Source of the DNA: Gnetum montanum
Taxonomy: Eukaryota > Streptophyta > Gnetopsida > Gnetales > Gnetaceae
Reading direction: 5' to 3'
DNA length: 64,000 nt
NCBI GenBank assembly: GCA_015680685.1
Contig: MNCI01001429.1
Coordinates: 133,964-197,963, forward strand
In this document: positions 36,922 to 47,478 of the stretch, piece after piece
Layout: each line of letters starts with the position of its first letter
Numbering within the stretch: position 1 is the stretch's first letter
Notes under the pieces: model-generated
What the model was told of the DNA's origin: nothing
The model's input: only the letters and a program-made list of their open reading frames with translations
Database searches by the model: none
Program-made: the position numbers and the translations under genes

Positions 36922-39450
36922 ATGTTTTCTTTCCACAAGCATGAAGATGTGAAACCATTGGTGCCACAGGAATGTAAAGTGGTATATACTTGTCCAAATG
37001 AGTATGTACCAAACTTCATCTTCATCCTACATCAGGATGAATAGTTGCGATGGCATGACATGGAAGGCAATATTGTATTACCCCCTGATCGATCTGTGTC
37101 TAGGATGCTATTTCAAATCCTTAAGAAGTTAGGCATCTCAGATCTTCATGAGGAATACATTGTGGACAATCATGACACTCGGGATTATCATCCCACTGAA
37201 ATGCAATGCAAGCAAGATCGACACCAGACAAAGCATCATGAACTTGCAAAGGGGAAGCACTTCACTAATCCCTTGTTCTTGGTAAACCAAGATGATAATG
37301 TGGATCCTCCTCCTCAAGGTTCTCAATATGAAAATTCTCCATCCTCTGTTGTTGGTGATGAGGATGTGACCCTAAACCTATGATCCATTATTCATAAACC
37401 AAGTTTGGAAAAAAATGATAGTCAAGGTAGGGACTTGGGTAAACATCATAATGGTAAGGGATCTAAGGATGGTGGTTGTAATGAACGAAGAGATGGTGGC
37501 AGACACCATGGTGGTGGTGGTGGTCCACCTTCCTCTTCATCCTTTTCATCTGATTCTAAACATTCCTCTTCATCTTTTGGTTCTCATAGAAGCTATCATT
37601 GAACTAATCATGATGAAGGTGATTAATGAGATAATAGAGATCATCAAGGTCATAAAAAATGCAGGGATGGCTGAAACCATCATTGGTGTCATTGATGTAG
37701 TGATGATGACGAACCTCTATTTGTGACTCAAGCATTCTCAACATTGTAGAGGCAGTAAAGATTCCAACTAGGCATGTGAGAGATAGTTAGATCAAGCACT
37801 TAAGACATGAATAATATCCCCTGATTTGAGGGGGATACAACTCTGATTTGCAGACACAACTACAAGCCTTCTATGATGCCTGTGCCTTACAGAATATTGA
37901 AAATGAGTGGCAGAAACTCAAGCTTTTTCCCAGGACACTTATCAAGGAAGCTGAAAGTTGGTACCAGTCCTTAGAATTGAAATCCATTCATCGATGGAAT
38001 ACCATGTTGGAGTTGTTTAATGAAAAATATCAAACATACTCCAAAGTGTCCAATTTGAGAAGGAAAATCCAAGGCTAGAAATAGGGAACACATGAACCCT
38101 TGGATGCCACCATGGGTAGATATTATTCACTCTTACACTGATGCCCTGGCCATGAATATTCTTAGAGGGAACAACTTTGCTGCATCATAGATGGGCTCAG
38201 AGCAGAAATTGGAAGAACTCTTGGGGTGTATGCCCAAAGGAGATTGTTTGAACTGAGAGCTCATTAGATCCAAAGGCTAATAAAGTAAGTAGGAAAAGAA
38301 AAAGGTGAGTTATGAAAGAGGGAGAGTGCAGAAGAGCATAATAGGAATCCTTCCATTAGGAAATGAGAGGTCTGATTTTGTGACGATAGGGAGTCACCGC
38401 TCAATGAAGTGGTGAATAGGAAAACCTTGCCCATCTAAAAATTTATTTATGGTATTTCAGAAAAGGTTGATAAATCATGGGACTCTCTAGATGAAAAATT
38501 CCATACTGCTATGAAGATTGCTGAAGAATTCAAAGAGCAAAATAGTGATCATAACCATAGGAGGCAAAAAGAAGCTGAACATGCCTACCAAAGAGGTAAG
38601 GATAAAGTTGTTGCCATAGAGGAAGTTGTGGAAATCGACTTTGATGATGAAACTGGTTGTGACATTTGTCAATATGAACATCCAAAAGGATGTTCCCTTA
38701 TGGTGTCACACTCACAAGAGTCTAGGGTGTAAGCATTGAATCCTCAACTAGCACATAGGAAAGCATCCAAATAATTACCTTATCCTCAAGGGATCCGAGG
38801 AAGCTTCACTAGCAACAACAAGCTTATTACCCAAGTGGAGCTCCTCCATAGCCTTATGAATAATACTAACAATGGTACCAACCACAATCATGGGGAATGT
38901 CACCGCCAAGGTAGCAGTATCCTTATAGGTAACCAAATCCATACAAGTACTACGTTCAGCAACCCATCTCTCCAAGACGTTCTACAAGTCATACCTCATT
39001 TTAGCATCACTATTACCCTTCAGAGTACCACCAAACAAATTCACCATCTACTCGAGGGAAAAATCCATATCCATACCATCCTTTGCATCTATCTGCACAC
39101 ACACCTCCACCTGAAACTCAGTTATCTCCTACTTGATCTAGGCAGGGTGAGATTCCTTCACAGTAGTAGCAATGAAATGCTATGAGGGCTATACATTCAC
39201 AACTAGATTTTTAGCCAAGTGGTCCAAATAATTGATCTAGAAAAAGATCCTTCTTCTGACCCAACAATCCTCTCCAAACCTCACAACCTAGTATGGCTGA
39301 CTACCCTACATCTCCAACACCCTCATGCTCTGCATCAAATACCTTCAAGTGCCCTTCAAACCAAATGCCACCTTGGATCTGCACTATGATGCTAACTCAT
39401 GCTATTTCTGATTAGATCAAGGTTGGCAATCTTCCCATGAAAAGATCTAA
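36922..39450 (+). pseudogene. Element B: gag, decayed
   Basis: ATG at 36922 (MFSFHKHEDVK). N-terminal blocks NEYVPNFIFILHQDE, a TAG in place of Gln, then EGNIVLPPDR match elements A and D. A Ser/Gly/His-rich low-complexity stretch follows (37405-37600). Next is the conserved Gag core (37848-38078) with LQAFYDACALQNIENEWQKL, EAESWYQSLE and LFNEKYQ. A Glu/Lys-rich region (38510-38630) leads to a zinc knuckle, CDICQYEHPKGC (38658-38693), with Cys-x2-Cys-x3-His-x3-Cys spacing as in Athila Gag. Gag would form the particle and bind RNA. Frames change several times. Confidence 0.8.
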
Positions 39451-39469
39451 CTTAGGAAGTCCACTCATT

Positions 39470-39940
39470 TACTTGTAAATCACTAGACATGAGCCATGCA
39501 AGGCTCTTCTTGACTCTAGTTTTGGTGTCAATCTCATCTCCCATGACATGTACAAAGCTTGGAACCTACTACCTCTTAAGAAGAGTAGGATTCGTTTAGA
39601 ATTGGCCAACTAGTCAATTACTATTCCTTTGGGATTAGTAGAGGATATTATGACCATAGTTTGTGGGTGGTCCTATCTTGTTGATTTTTTGATGATCAAA
39701 GTTGAGAATTGCAAAGGTGACTTCCCCATCATTATGGGAAGAGCTTGGTTAAGCACAGTCGATGCATGTATGGGCATAAGGGACCTCTCCTTGGAAATCT
39801 CTAAGGAGAATGAATTTGGAATGTTAGAGAAGAAGTGTATTCCATGCATCATGTACAACAATAATGGGTGCAATTGTGTGCAAAAAATTTGGTCCATCAA
39901 AAGTACATACATCACAGCATGCAATCAGTGTGCATAAGAA
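39470..39940 (+). pseudogene. Element B: retroviral-type aspartic protease
   Basis: CKALLDSSFGVNLISHDMYKA (39495-39555, quoted in part as LLDSSFGVNLIS) is the active-site region. Then RIRLELAN, IPLGLVEDIMTIVCG, FLMIKVENCKGDFPIIMGRA and LSLEISKENEFG follow in the order seen in Athila proteases. The catalytic Asp is present, but the Gly of the usual Asp-[Ser/Thr/Leu]-Gly triad is Ser, as also in A. The open frame 39629-39937 covers the second half. It would cut the Gag-Pol polyprotein. Confidence 0.7.
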
Positions 39941-40432
39941 ATCGATATTCAAAGGTGTTTGTATGCAGTAGCCACAAAATAGGAGGGCACCTAGTGGCTA
40001 ATATCTAACTTAGAAAGCAGCACATTATGCATGGAACCAACTGAGAGCCTAACATGTACTTATGTTAAAAGAATGGATGAACTTGAATGAGTTCATTCCC
40101 AACTCTCTGATGAAAATGATGATACCTGTTGGGGAGAGTTAGAAATCTCTGATAACTTCAAGTAGGAGCCCTTAGAGTTGAAAACTTTACTAGTCAACAT
40201 GAAGTATGCATTCTTAAACAATGGTAAGCTATTCATAATTAATTCCAAACTTGCTTCTGAATAAAAAGTAAGGCTGTTAAAGGTGATTAAAAAATGGCCA
40301 ATAGCCTTTGCTTGGTCATATTTTGAGCTAACTTGAATCGATTCAAGGATATGCCAACATCACATTTACATTGACATGGCCATGAAGCTAAGAAGGTAGT
40401 TGTAGAGATGACGGAACCCCAAATTGAAGTAG

Positions 40433-40437
40433 ATCAT
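40433..40437. repeat. Element C: left target site duplication ATCAT
   Basis: Identical to 42742-42746. Joining the flanks gives GTAGATCATCAAGGAGG, which matches the uninterrupted sequence of element A (minus strand near 54950). Confidence 0.9.
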
Positions 40438-41291
40438 TGATGAGTGGCGAGGTACCCTTGCACTCAACCATACAAATATGAGTGCTTCACGCACGATCAG
40501 GTCGAACTTCGTAGATGGACTAGTTGTGGTATCTAGACAGTTACTTGTAGATCGCAGTTCGCTATCTTCCCACCTGGACTAATATTAGCTTTGTCATGTA
40601 CGATTTAGTCCAGAGTGAGGTGTATGATGTATTCCTACACTAATGCTACTCTTGGGTATGATGGGAAATAATATCAACTAAGCTAGGAGAGAGAGAATGA
40701 GAGAGAATCTAAACTAGCCTAAGTGCGATGAGCATCCGTTCCTTAATCATCTATACACATCTTGGACCTCATGCACGACTACCACTAGGATTACCAAGTG
40801 CATGGCCTAGGTATGCTACTAGGTTACCAAGTAGTTACACTTAAATGCTTGTGATTAAGTCGTACTCATTCTGCGTTACTAGGAGATAAGGGTAGAGAGA
40901 TATTAACTAAAAAAGCAATAAATAACAATAACAATTAAATAATTAAGCTAAGTGGATGCTGCAATGATGAAGTAAACTCGATCTTTATTATCGGTCATGT
41001 GTGTGTCCAAGTACATCACACTTGAATAAGGATGTTGTACAATTACAATCATCACACTGCAGGCATGCATTGGGAGAAAGGGTTGAGAGGAAAAAACTGA
41101 CAAAAAGTCCCTACCTTAATACTAAAAACTACTCGCCTTTACCAAATCTACCTACCTCTTATTTATAGATGAGGAGACAGGCTACGATATCACGTACGTG
41201 ATATCGTGTCTAGGCTATGATATTGCATACGTGATATCATGTACGTGATATCATGGGTGCGATGTCACAGCCAACAATTGATGACTCATCA
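40438..41291 (-). repeat. Element C: 3' LTR
   Basis: In its orientation starts TGATGAGTCATCAATTG and ends CGCCACTCATCA. U3 has palindromic GATATC/ACGT motifs (41184-41260), TATA box TCTATAAATAAGAGG (about 41172-41158), R with AATAAAGATCGAG near 40985. Confidence 0.9.
41184..41207. repeat. Perfect 24-base palindrome in the element C LTR
   Basis: The central 20 bases are GATATCACGTACGTGATATC, with matching A-C and G-T on either side. The core CACGTACGTG holds two ACGT elements of the kind bound by plant bZIP or bHLH factors. It lies just upstream of the TATA box in LTR orientation. Confidence 0.85.
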
Positions 41292-41483
41292 TACCCCCAC
41301 AACTGAATGAAAACTCATCCTCGAGTTAAAGTGAGAGTAAGCTTCATTGATTACATAATGGATAGGTATGGGATTATTGACTGACTAGAATGGATTCATG
41401 CTGTAGTATGGAATCAGAACAAGATTGAGACACAACATGAAGAACACAAAAGAAAATCCTATAACTACAAAATTGGATGGAAC

Positions 41484-42552
41484 TCATGTAGTTCCTGGTG
41501 TTGGTGGCTCCTCCATGGGTGCCTTTCCCTCGTCTTGCGCTCTAGATCTTGGGATTTGATGGCGTTGAAGTATGGCTTGGAGTTTCTCCTCTTCAGTTCG
41601 GGGATCCTGTGCTATCCATGCTAATGTTCTGATGTTTGATGGAGTCAACACCTCCCATGAGCATGGTAGTTGTGGAAACATTTTATTTGCTTTGTCATAC
41701 CAAGCTGCAAACACCCGTTGTTCCTCCTTGTAGGCTTTGGCTTTGTCTCTATATTCTTGAAAATCTGTGAACCATCGAGCTAGGTCTGTTGCGACACCTT
41801 TGTACCCCTAGTAGCTTGCTTTAACCACCTCAAGTTTAGAATTTGCAACCTCTAATTTTTGCAATGTTTTCTTTTGTTTTGCAAATTCTATTTCATATTT
41901 GACATAGGTGATGGCTACTTGTTGCTCGAGCTCTGTTCTCGGGCATCCTGCTGTTAACATGGCAAGGTTGGCATACCGTAGGTTTGCCAACTCCATGTAC
42001 TCTATAAGGTCCTAGATTTGCAGGTCCTAGCTCTTAACTTCCACCTGGTGGCCAAATGCGTATGTGTCCAATATGGCCCGCTAGTTAGTGTGTTGAGCAC
42101 TGAGAGTGTTGATGTGGGCCTTGGTCATACGGATCTCCTTTTCGATGATTTGTTTATATATCCCCACATGGTCTCAGAAATGCTCCTTTAGTTTCTCATG
42201 TCATTTAGCCTCATTCTACCATGTGCTTTTTTCAATGGCCGTCTTCTGATGGATGGTGCGTACCTCCTATATCGAGAGGGTTCAATTTTCCCTGGCTAAA
42301 CGATTCATGTCCTAGTTGACCCTAATTAGTTGTTCTCACAACTGCTAAAAATGCTCCTCGAGAACATTCTTTTGTTTCTCCATAGAGGTCAACCGAAGGT
42401 TGTTAGCAACAAGTTGTTTATTCTCCTCTTGTAAGGCCTTGAGTGCCTTGGTGTGCGCATAAGTTTGCACTTGTGCCATAGAGGCATCCCAAATAGCCTT
42501 ATCTTTTTCTTCCGCTTATTCTCTGTCAACAATTTATTAAGTTGCTCGGTTC
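41484..42552 (-). pseudogene. Element C: C-terminal half of ORF3
   Basis: Coiled-coil-like part with YMELANL-type block: MELANLRYANLAMLTAGCP (41996), then VAITYVKYEIEFAKQKKTLQ. The tail MFAAWYDKANKMFPQLPCSW, IAQDPRTEEEKLQAILQR and EEPPTPGTT ends at 41484. Matches F (AKWEEQRQFATWYVKANKMF, EEPPLPGT) better than A or B. The N-terminal domain is lost at the deletion junction near 42552. Confidence 0.7.
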
Positions 42553-42741
42553 TGAAAAAACTGATAAAAAGTCCCTACCTTAATACTAAAAACTACTCGC
42601 ATTTCCCAAATCTACATGCCTCTTATTTATAGATGAGGAGACAAGCTGCGATATCACGTACGCGATATTGCGTCTAGGCTGTGATATCGCGTATGTGGTA
42701 TCATGGGTGCAATATCACGGCCAACAATTCATGACTCATTA
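42553..42741 (-). repeat. Element C: remnant of 5' LTR (U3 start only)
   Basis: 189 bases matching 41087-41291, ending ATGACTCATTA next to ATCAT; the palindrome is decayed here (GATATCACGTACGCGATATT). Confidence 0.85.
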
Positions 42742-42746
42742 ATCAT
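42742..42746. repeat. Element C: right target site duplication ATCAT
   Basis: Identical to 40433-40437. Confidence 0.9.
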
Positions 42747-43960
42747 CAAGGAGGAAATTGAACAACTCCTCAAGGTAGGGTTCATCTATCCCATTACGGA
42801 TAGTAAGTGAGTTAGCCCACTTATAATTATGCCACAGAAAGATGGTAAATGGTGAGTTTGCATCAACTTTAGGTTGTTGAACATGGCAACATTAAAGATC
42901 ATTTTTTGTTATTGTTTTTTGACCAAGTGTTGGACATCATCTTCAGGCATTACTATTATAGCTTCTTGGATGGCTATAGTAGCTATGACCAAATTCAAAT
43001 TGCATCCAAAGATCAGGTCAAGATAAAATTCACGAGTCCCTAGGGGACTTTTGCATATTGTAAGATGTAATTTGGTTTGTGCAATGCCCCTACAATATTT
43101 AAATGCCTGGTCCTTAGCATCATTTAGCAATAGATTAGTAGTGGTGTGGAAGTATTCATGGATGACTTTTCCACCTATGGAGCTACATTTGAGTAGGCCT
43201 TGGACCATCTTGAGCAAGTACTGAAGAGATGTATGAAAACAATTTATAGTTCGACTAGCAAAAGAGCCACTCATGATCTAAGAAGGCACTGTACTAGGGC
43301 ATAGAATCATTAAAGCAAGGATTAAGTTATACCTTGAAAAAATAAATATTATCCAAGGAATAGCATGCTAGCTAGAGACAGTTAAATATGTTTGGTCATT
43401 CCTTGGATACACTGGCTACTACTAACGATTCATAGAGAATTTCTCTAAGATTGTGAAATCGTTGGTAGACCTTACAAAGAAAGATGCACCTTTCATCTAG
43501 ACCAAGGAGTAAGAACATGCATTCCAACTACTAAAGGAGAAGCTCATAGAAATACCAATTCTATGGGCACTAGACTAGTCCAGACCATTCCACATCATGA
43601 CGAATGCATCTAACTATGCCTTAGGAGTAGTGCTCACGCAGTTGGATAATATGAAACATCCATACTACATCCACTACATAAGCCGAAGCATTGTGGGAGC
43701 ACAATTAAATTACACCACTATGGAAAAAGAATTAATGGCAGTGGTGTACACTCTTGAAAAGTTTAGGCACTATGTGCTTGGCTACAAAGTATTTGTGCAC
43801 ATGGACCATGGTGCAATCCACTTCCTCATAAACAAGCCAGTAGTAAGCCTTCGTATTATATGGTGGCTCGTGATCTTGTAGGAATTTGATCTCACAATGG
43901 TAGATCAAAAAGGGATCAAAAATGTGGTTGCTGACCACCTCTCTTGCTTAAGATGGAATA
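42747..43960 (+). pseudogene. Element B: reverse transcriptase and RNase H, decayed
   Basis: RT begins with EEIEQLLKVGFIYPI (42755), then PLIIMPQKDGKW and the catalytic block VFMDDFSTYG (about 43150-43185), the FMDD form usual in Athila/Tat elements. Frames shift several times. RNase H follows (43597-43881, still open): MTNASNYALGVVLTQ, the block HYISRSIVGAQLNYTTMEKE, LEKFRHYVLGYKVFVHMDH and a WW pair, ending with GIKNVVADHLS (43930). These enzymes copy element RNA into DNA. The short hydrophilic string DQFLNELL after RNase H leads to the integrase. Confidence 0.85.
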
Positions 43961-44149
43961 ATAAAGAGAAGGAAAGCCTACTCTCTGATCAGTTTCTAAA
44001 TGAACTCCTCTTTACAAGAGCACCAAATGACCAAATGCCCACAAAAACAGCCTAGTATAATGGCATTCTCACCTATCTTCTCACTTAGGAGATGCCACAA
44101 GATCTTGATTTTAGAAAGAAGCAATAATTTCTTCAGTAGGACAAATACT

Positions 44150-45337
44150 TCATGGAAATCAAAGGACATCTTTACAAGGTATGCGTCAATGGCCTAATTC
44201 ATTGGTGTGTCCCTGATGAAGATCAACTACGTGTTCTCCAAGATGAAGATCAACTACGTGTTCTCCAAGATGCTCATGAAGGACCTTGCAGAGGCCATTA
44301 TGTAGGGAGATGAATGGCCATAAAAATCTTGATGGTAGGATACTAATGGCCTACAATCTTTAGGGATGCCCACTAATTTGTCTGGTCTTGTGAACTTTGT
44401 CAATGAGATGGAGGGATGACCACTTGTATGGAAGGTCCTCAACAATGGATTCAACCATTGGAACCTTTTGACATATGGAGCATTAACTTTATGGGTCCCA
44501 TCACAACCATGTCTAATGGAAAGATGTATATCATTGTAGTAGTTGACTACTACACAAAATAGGTAGAAGCAACAGTTGTTACTGATTGTACATCATCCAC
44601 TGCTGCTAGGTTTATACAAAAAAATATTGTAAATAGGTTTGGGATGCCACGTATATTAATTTTTGACAATGGAACTCATTTCATATGTTCCACTTTTATA
44701 AAGTTAATGCAACATTTGGGGGGTTGAACATAAATTAACAACACTCTACCACCTCCAAGCCAATGGTCAGTAGAGGTAACTAACAGGGAGATCACAAAGA
44801 TCTTAACAAGAACCATAAGCAACTATAGAAGAGATTGGAGCACCAAACTCAATGATGCCCTTTGGGATTATCGCTTAACATGAAAACTTCCTATTGTCTA
44901 CTCTCCCTACGAGTTAGTGTACAAAAAACTTCCAATGCTCTTGATTCAATCCAAGCTTCATACACTCTCAACAACCTATGATCTAGATCTTGACCTAAGT
45001 CTAGCATAGAAAGAAAGATTGATCAACCTGAATATGCTAGATGAAAATTGATTAGTGGCCCTATCTTTGAATGAGATGTATAAGGCATTTAACAAGCAAT
45101 GTCATGACCTTAGAATAAAGAAACTAAAACTTCAACAAGAGATAAGGTTCTCTATTAGAATCCTACACATGTACCCTAGAAGGTAAACTTTCAAACATTG
45201 TGGGAGTGACCTTATATAATTGATTAAACCTTTCCCTTGGGTGTCATGTTAATCTACAAGCCTGAAAGCCCAAATAAAAAGTAGCTGGTCAACATCCAAT
45301 AAGTTAAACCTTTCCTAGAACAAAGACAGGCTAGTGT
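44150..45337 (+). pseudogene. Element B: integrase, decayed
   Basis: A zinc-binding region (HWCVPDEDQLRVL ... HEGPCRGHY ... CELCQ) is enlarged by an in-frame 27-base duplication at 44221-44274. The catalytic core has FMGPI, IIVVVDYYTK (first Asp), LIFDNGTHF (second Asp) and VEVTNREITKILTRTI (Glu), all three acidic residues present. Then DALWDYRLT and YSPYELVYKK follow, and a C-terminal part with LNEMYKAFNKQCHDLRIKK. In-frame stops interrupt it. Integrase would insert the DNA copy into the genome. Confidence 0.85.
44221..44274 (+). repeat. In-frame 27-base tandem duplication in the integrase of B
   Basis: Two copies of GATCAACTACGTGTTCTCCA plus seven bases; adds nine codons (DQLRVLQDE) inside the zinc-binding domain. 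Confidence 0.9.
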
Positions 45338-45354
45338 GACTACCATCTTAATAG

Positions 45355-45546
45355 ATGGACAACCACGTTCCATTTTTTGAATCTCCTCCTTCCAACTCAG
45401 TCATGGGGGAGATGGCCATCTGTGTTAATAATCCATATGACTTCTCAGTTTTTCTACTTTTTGTTTTTCATGTTTTTGATTTATTAAGTAATTTATTTTA
45501 CAAATATTTTATTTTAAAAATTTTCCCAATTTTGCATCATCGTTAG
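45355..45546 (+). CDS. Element B: small hydrophobic ORF at the pol end, 63 codons
   Basis: MDNHVPFFESPPSNSVMGEM is followed by a hydrophobic segment, FSVFLLFVFHVFDLL. The same ORF is present in A at 52346-52038 (MDNHIQFLRSPPSNSVMGEM, then FLVFLLFLFHVFDF), where it is longer. It overlaps the expected 3' end of pol in another frame. Conservation of the frame in two old copies is suggestive but could follow from limited divergence. A membrane peptide is possible; expression is unknown. Confidence 0.35.
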   Translation: MDNHVPFFESPPSNSVMGEMAICVNNPYDFSVFLLFVFHVFDLLSNLFYKYFILKIFPILHHR

Positions 45547-46964
45547 TACCTTTGAACCTTTCTTGATCATTTTACACCTTCTTACATATTTTACTTTGTT
45601 TTGTTTTGTTTAAGTGTGACTTTTCATTATTTTTGCTAATAATAAAAATTTTTTTTTATTATCATAGGACACAGTGCCATTGTTGCTATTTACTAATGAT
45701 GGTTTGTGCTTAATGTTGTAATTGTCAATGTTTAGTCTCTATTCTTCAATTTTGATGTCTGATGACTATAACATGGTTTATTTTTTATGGAATAGGTAGT
45801 GAGTCCACATCATTTGCCCATCCAATAAATTTTATGATTTTCCTTGTTCTAGGAGTTTGAGGTCCCTTCCATTAAAGAAAATTTTAATCAATTAGTGACC
45901 TTGGTAGTTTTGGAATTAGGAAGGATTCAAAGGGTTGTAGAGGGTGTGACTTCAAGGGGACTCAATGCTCTTTGTACTCTTTTGCTTACCTGAGTGCTTG
46001 GATGTTTTTCATGAACTTGCACCATTCCATTCTAACCACTAATAGGAAGTCAAATAAAGTCTTTGTATGGTGTGGTTCCCATCCATTAAAAAAAATTTTA
46101 AAAAGAAAACATGATGGGAATTTAAAGCACACCTCTTAGGCAAATAAATGGGCTACAAGCACTGATTATGGAACTAGAAAGACATGCACCTATGCTTGAA
46201 GGTTCCCTCTAACTAAGGCCCTCTCTCTCTCTCACTTCCTACTTCTCTTTTCTTCTCTTTATAGAATGGTGATTGTTTTATAGGAGCACTCTTGTGTCTT
46301 GAGTGAGTAGATTAGTCTTAGAGTGGTGATGCGAAGTCACTAAAAGAGGCTAGTTTTGGTCTGGACTAAGGATGGATCTTCTCAAGTCATTTTAAACACA
46401 CATTCCACAAAGGACTTCTTACAACCTCTATTTGGGATTCCATTTCACCTTCTCAGTCATTCATCTATGTTGCCATAACTCACCTCATTATTTATTTTTG
46501 TGTTATGCTTAATGTATTAGTTGACGTGTTGGAATTCTTGGATAGACTCTTTTCGGTTGGTCCTTAACTTTTCATGACCATTAATCAACTGTTGGGCCCA
46601 CATACTCCTTAGTTGGGGTTATGCAAGGCAATAAGGGCATGTGCCTATTATGGGGAGGACCCATTTGCATATCTTTTGATTTGGTTAGTTAAGTCCCTTA
46701 CCTTAGACATTGCTACAATCCTACCTTTCACATTTTCCATTATGCAACCCACTCTATGCTCCTTGAACATCCCACACCCCATTTTACCATTTTACTCATT
46801 TTTCTTAATTTTCTTAATTTTTGGGACTTCAACATCCTCTTCTCATATTTTCATCATGTTCGTTGCTATTTAGGCTTCCATTTGATCCTAATTTTGTTCA
46901 AAATCTCTTTGCAATTTTTAAGTTTTAACCAAGTTAACGAAAGTCAATGATGGTCAACAGCTAC

Positions 46965-47040
46965 GTCGATGAGGCCCCATCAATGTAGCTAACCACGTCA
47001 ACAAGGCCCCGGCGACACGATGCAAAAATACTATAAATAC
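46965..47040 (+). promoter_or_regulatory. Element B: proposed internal promoter of ORF3 (U3-like)
   Basis: TCGATGAGGCCCCATCAATG, then ACGTCAACAAGGCCCC and ACTATAAATACTG (47030-47042). The LTR of B has TCGATGAGGCCCTATTGAC and TCTATAAATACAAG in the same order. The ORF3 ATG is 439 bases downstream of the TATA box. Confidence 0.45.
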
Positions 47041-47478
47041 TGTTGAACACTTTGCATTTTTTCACATTTGGTCCATAATGCCCAAAGTGTTTTTGCAATT
47101 TTTCAGAGCCCAAAACCTTCCCAAGCCTCTAACTCATTCATTGTTTATCCAAATCACCCCGTTCTTCAATCCTGTAGTTACTAGAGGTATGCTCTTAGTT
47201 GTGGGGGTAGCAAACCCCAAGGTTTTGGCAAATTTTTTTTGAAATTTTTCCTAACTCCCCCAAAGGATTGAGATGTAAATGCTATTAAATCATTAATTTT
47301 TGAAGAATATAACTCTTCCAACAACTTTGGTAAACTAGAGATTAAATTAATAATTAAATATCTAATCCATCCATCCATAATCACACCTTAGCCAAATGTA
47401 ACTCCCTTATGAGATAAGGTATTCCAATCATTTTGAGTTACATAATAATTACTAATCTATTGTTATGTATGATTATAG

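Larger units (their letters stand above)
40438..42741 (-). mobile_element. Element C: internally deleted Athila-like element nested in B
   Basis: Minus orientation: 5' end is the first 189 bases of an LTR (42741-42553), then directly the C-terminal half of ORF3, a polypurine tract and a complete 3' LTR (41291-40438). Primer binding site, gag, pol and half of ORF3 are gone. ATCAT flanks both sides, so the element inserted whole and lost its middle afterwards. It belongs to the GATATC-type subfamily with D, F and the solo LTR at 60249. Confidence 0.9.
45338..47478 (+). other. Element B: linker between pol and ORF3
   Basis: About 2.1 kb, mostly non-coding, similar along its length to the split linker of A (52347-51466 and 35852-34579). 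It holds a conserved small ORF at the start (listed separately), a CT-rich tract near 46210, and a U3-like block with a TATA box (46965-47040). Confidence 0.65.

Noticed and set aside
37500-37600. Gly/Ser/His-rich stretch as a separate gene
   Set aside because: It is the low-complexity part of gag in element B; the same region exists in A.
41221-41270. Spaced GATATC repeats resembling a CRISPR-like array
   Set aside because: Irregular spacing, few units, inside a plant LTR U3 region.
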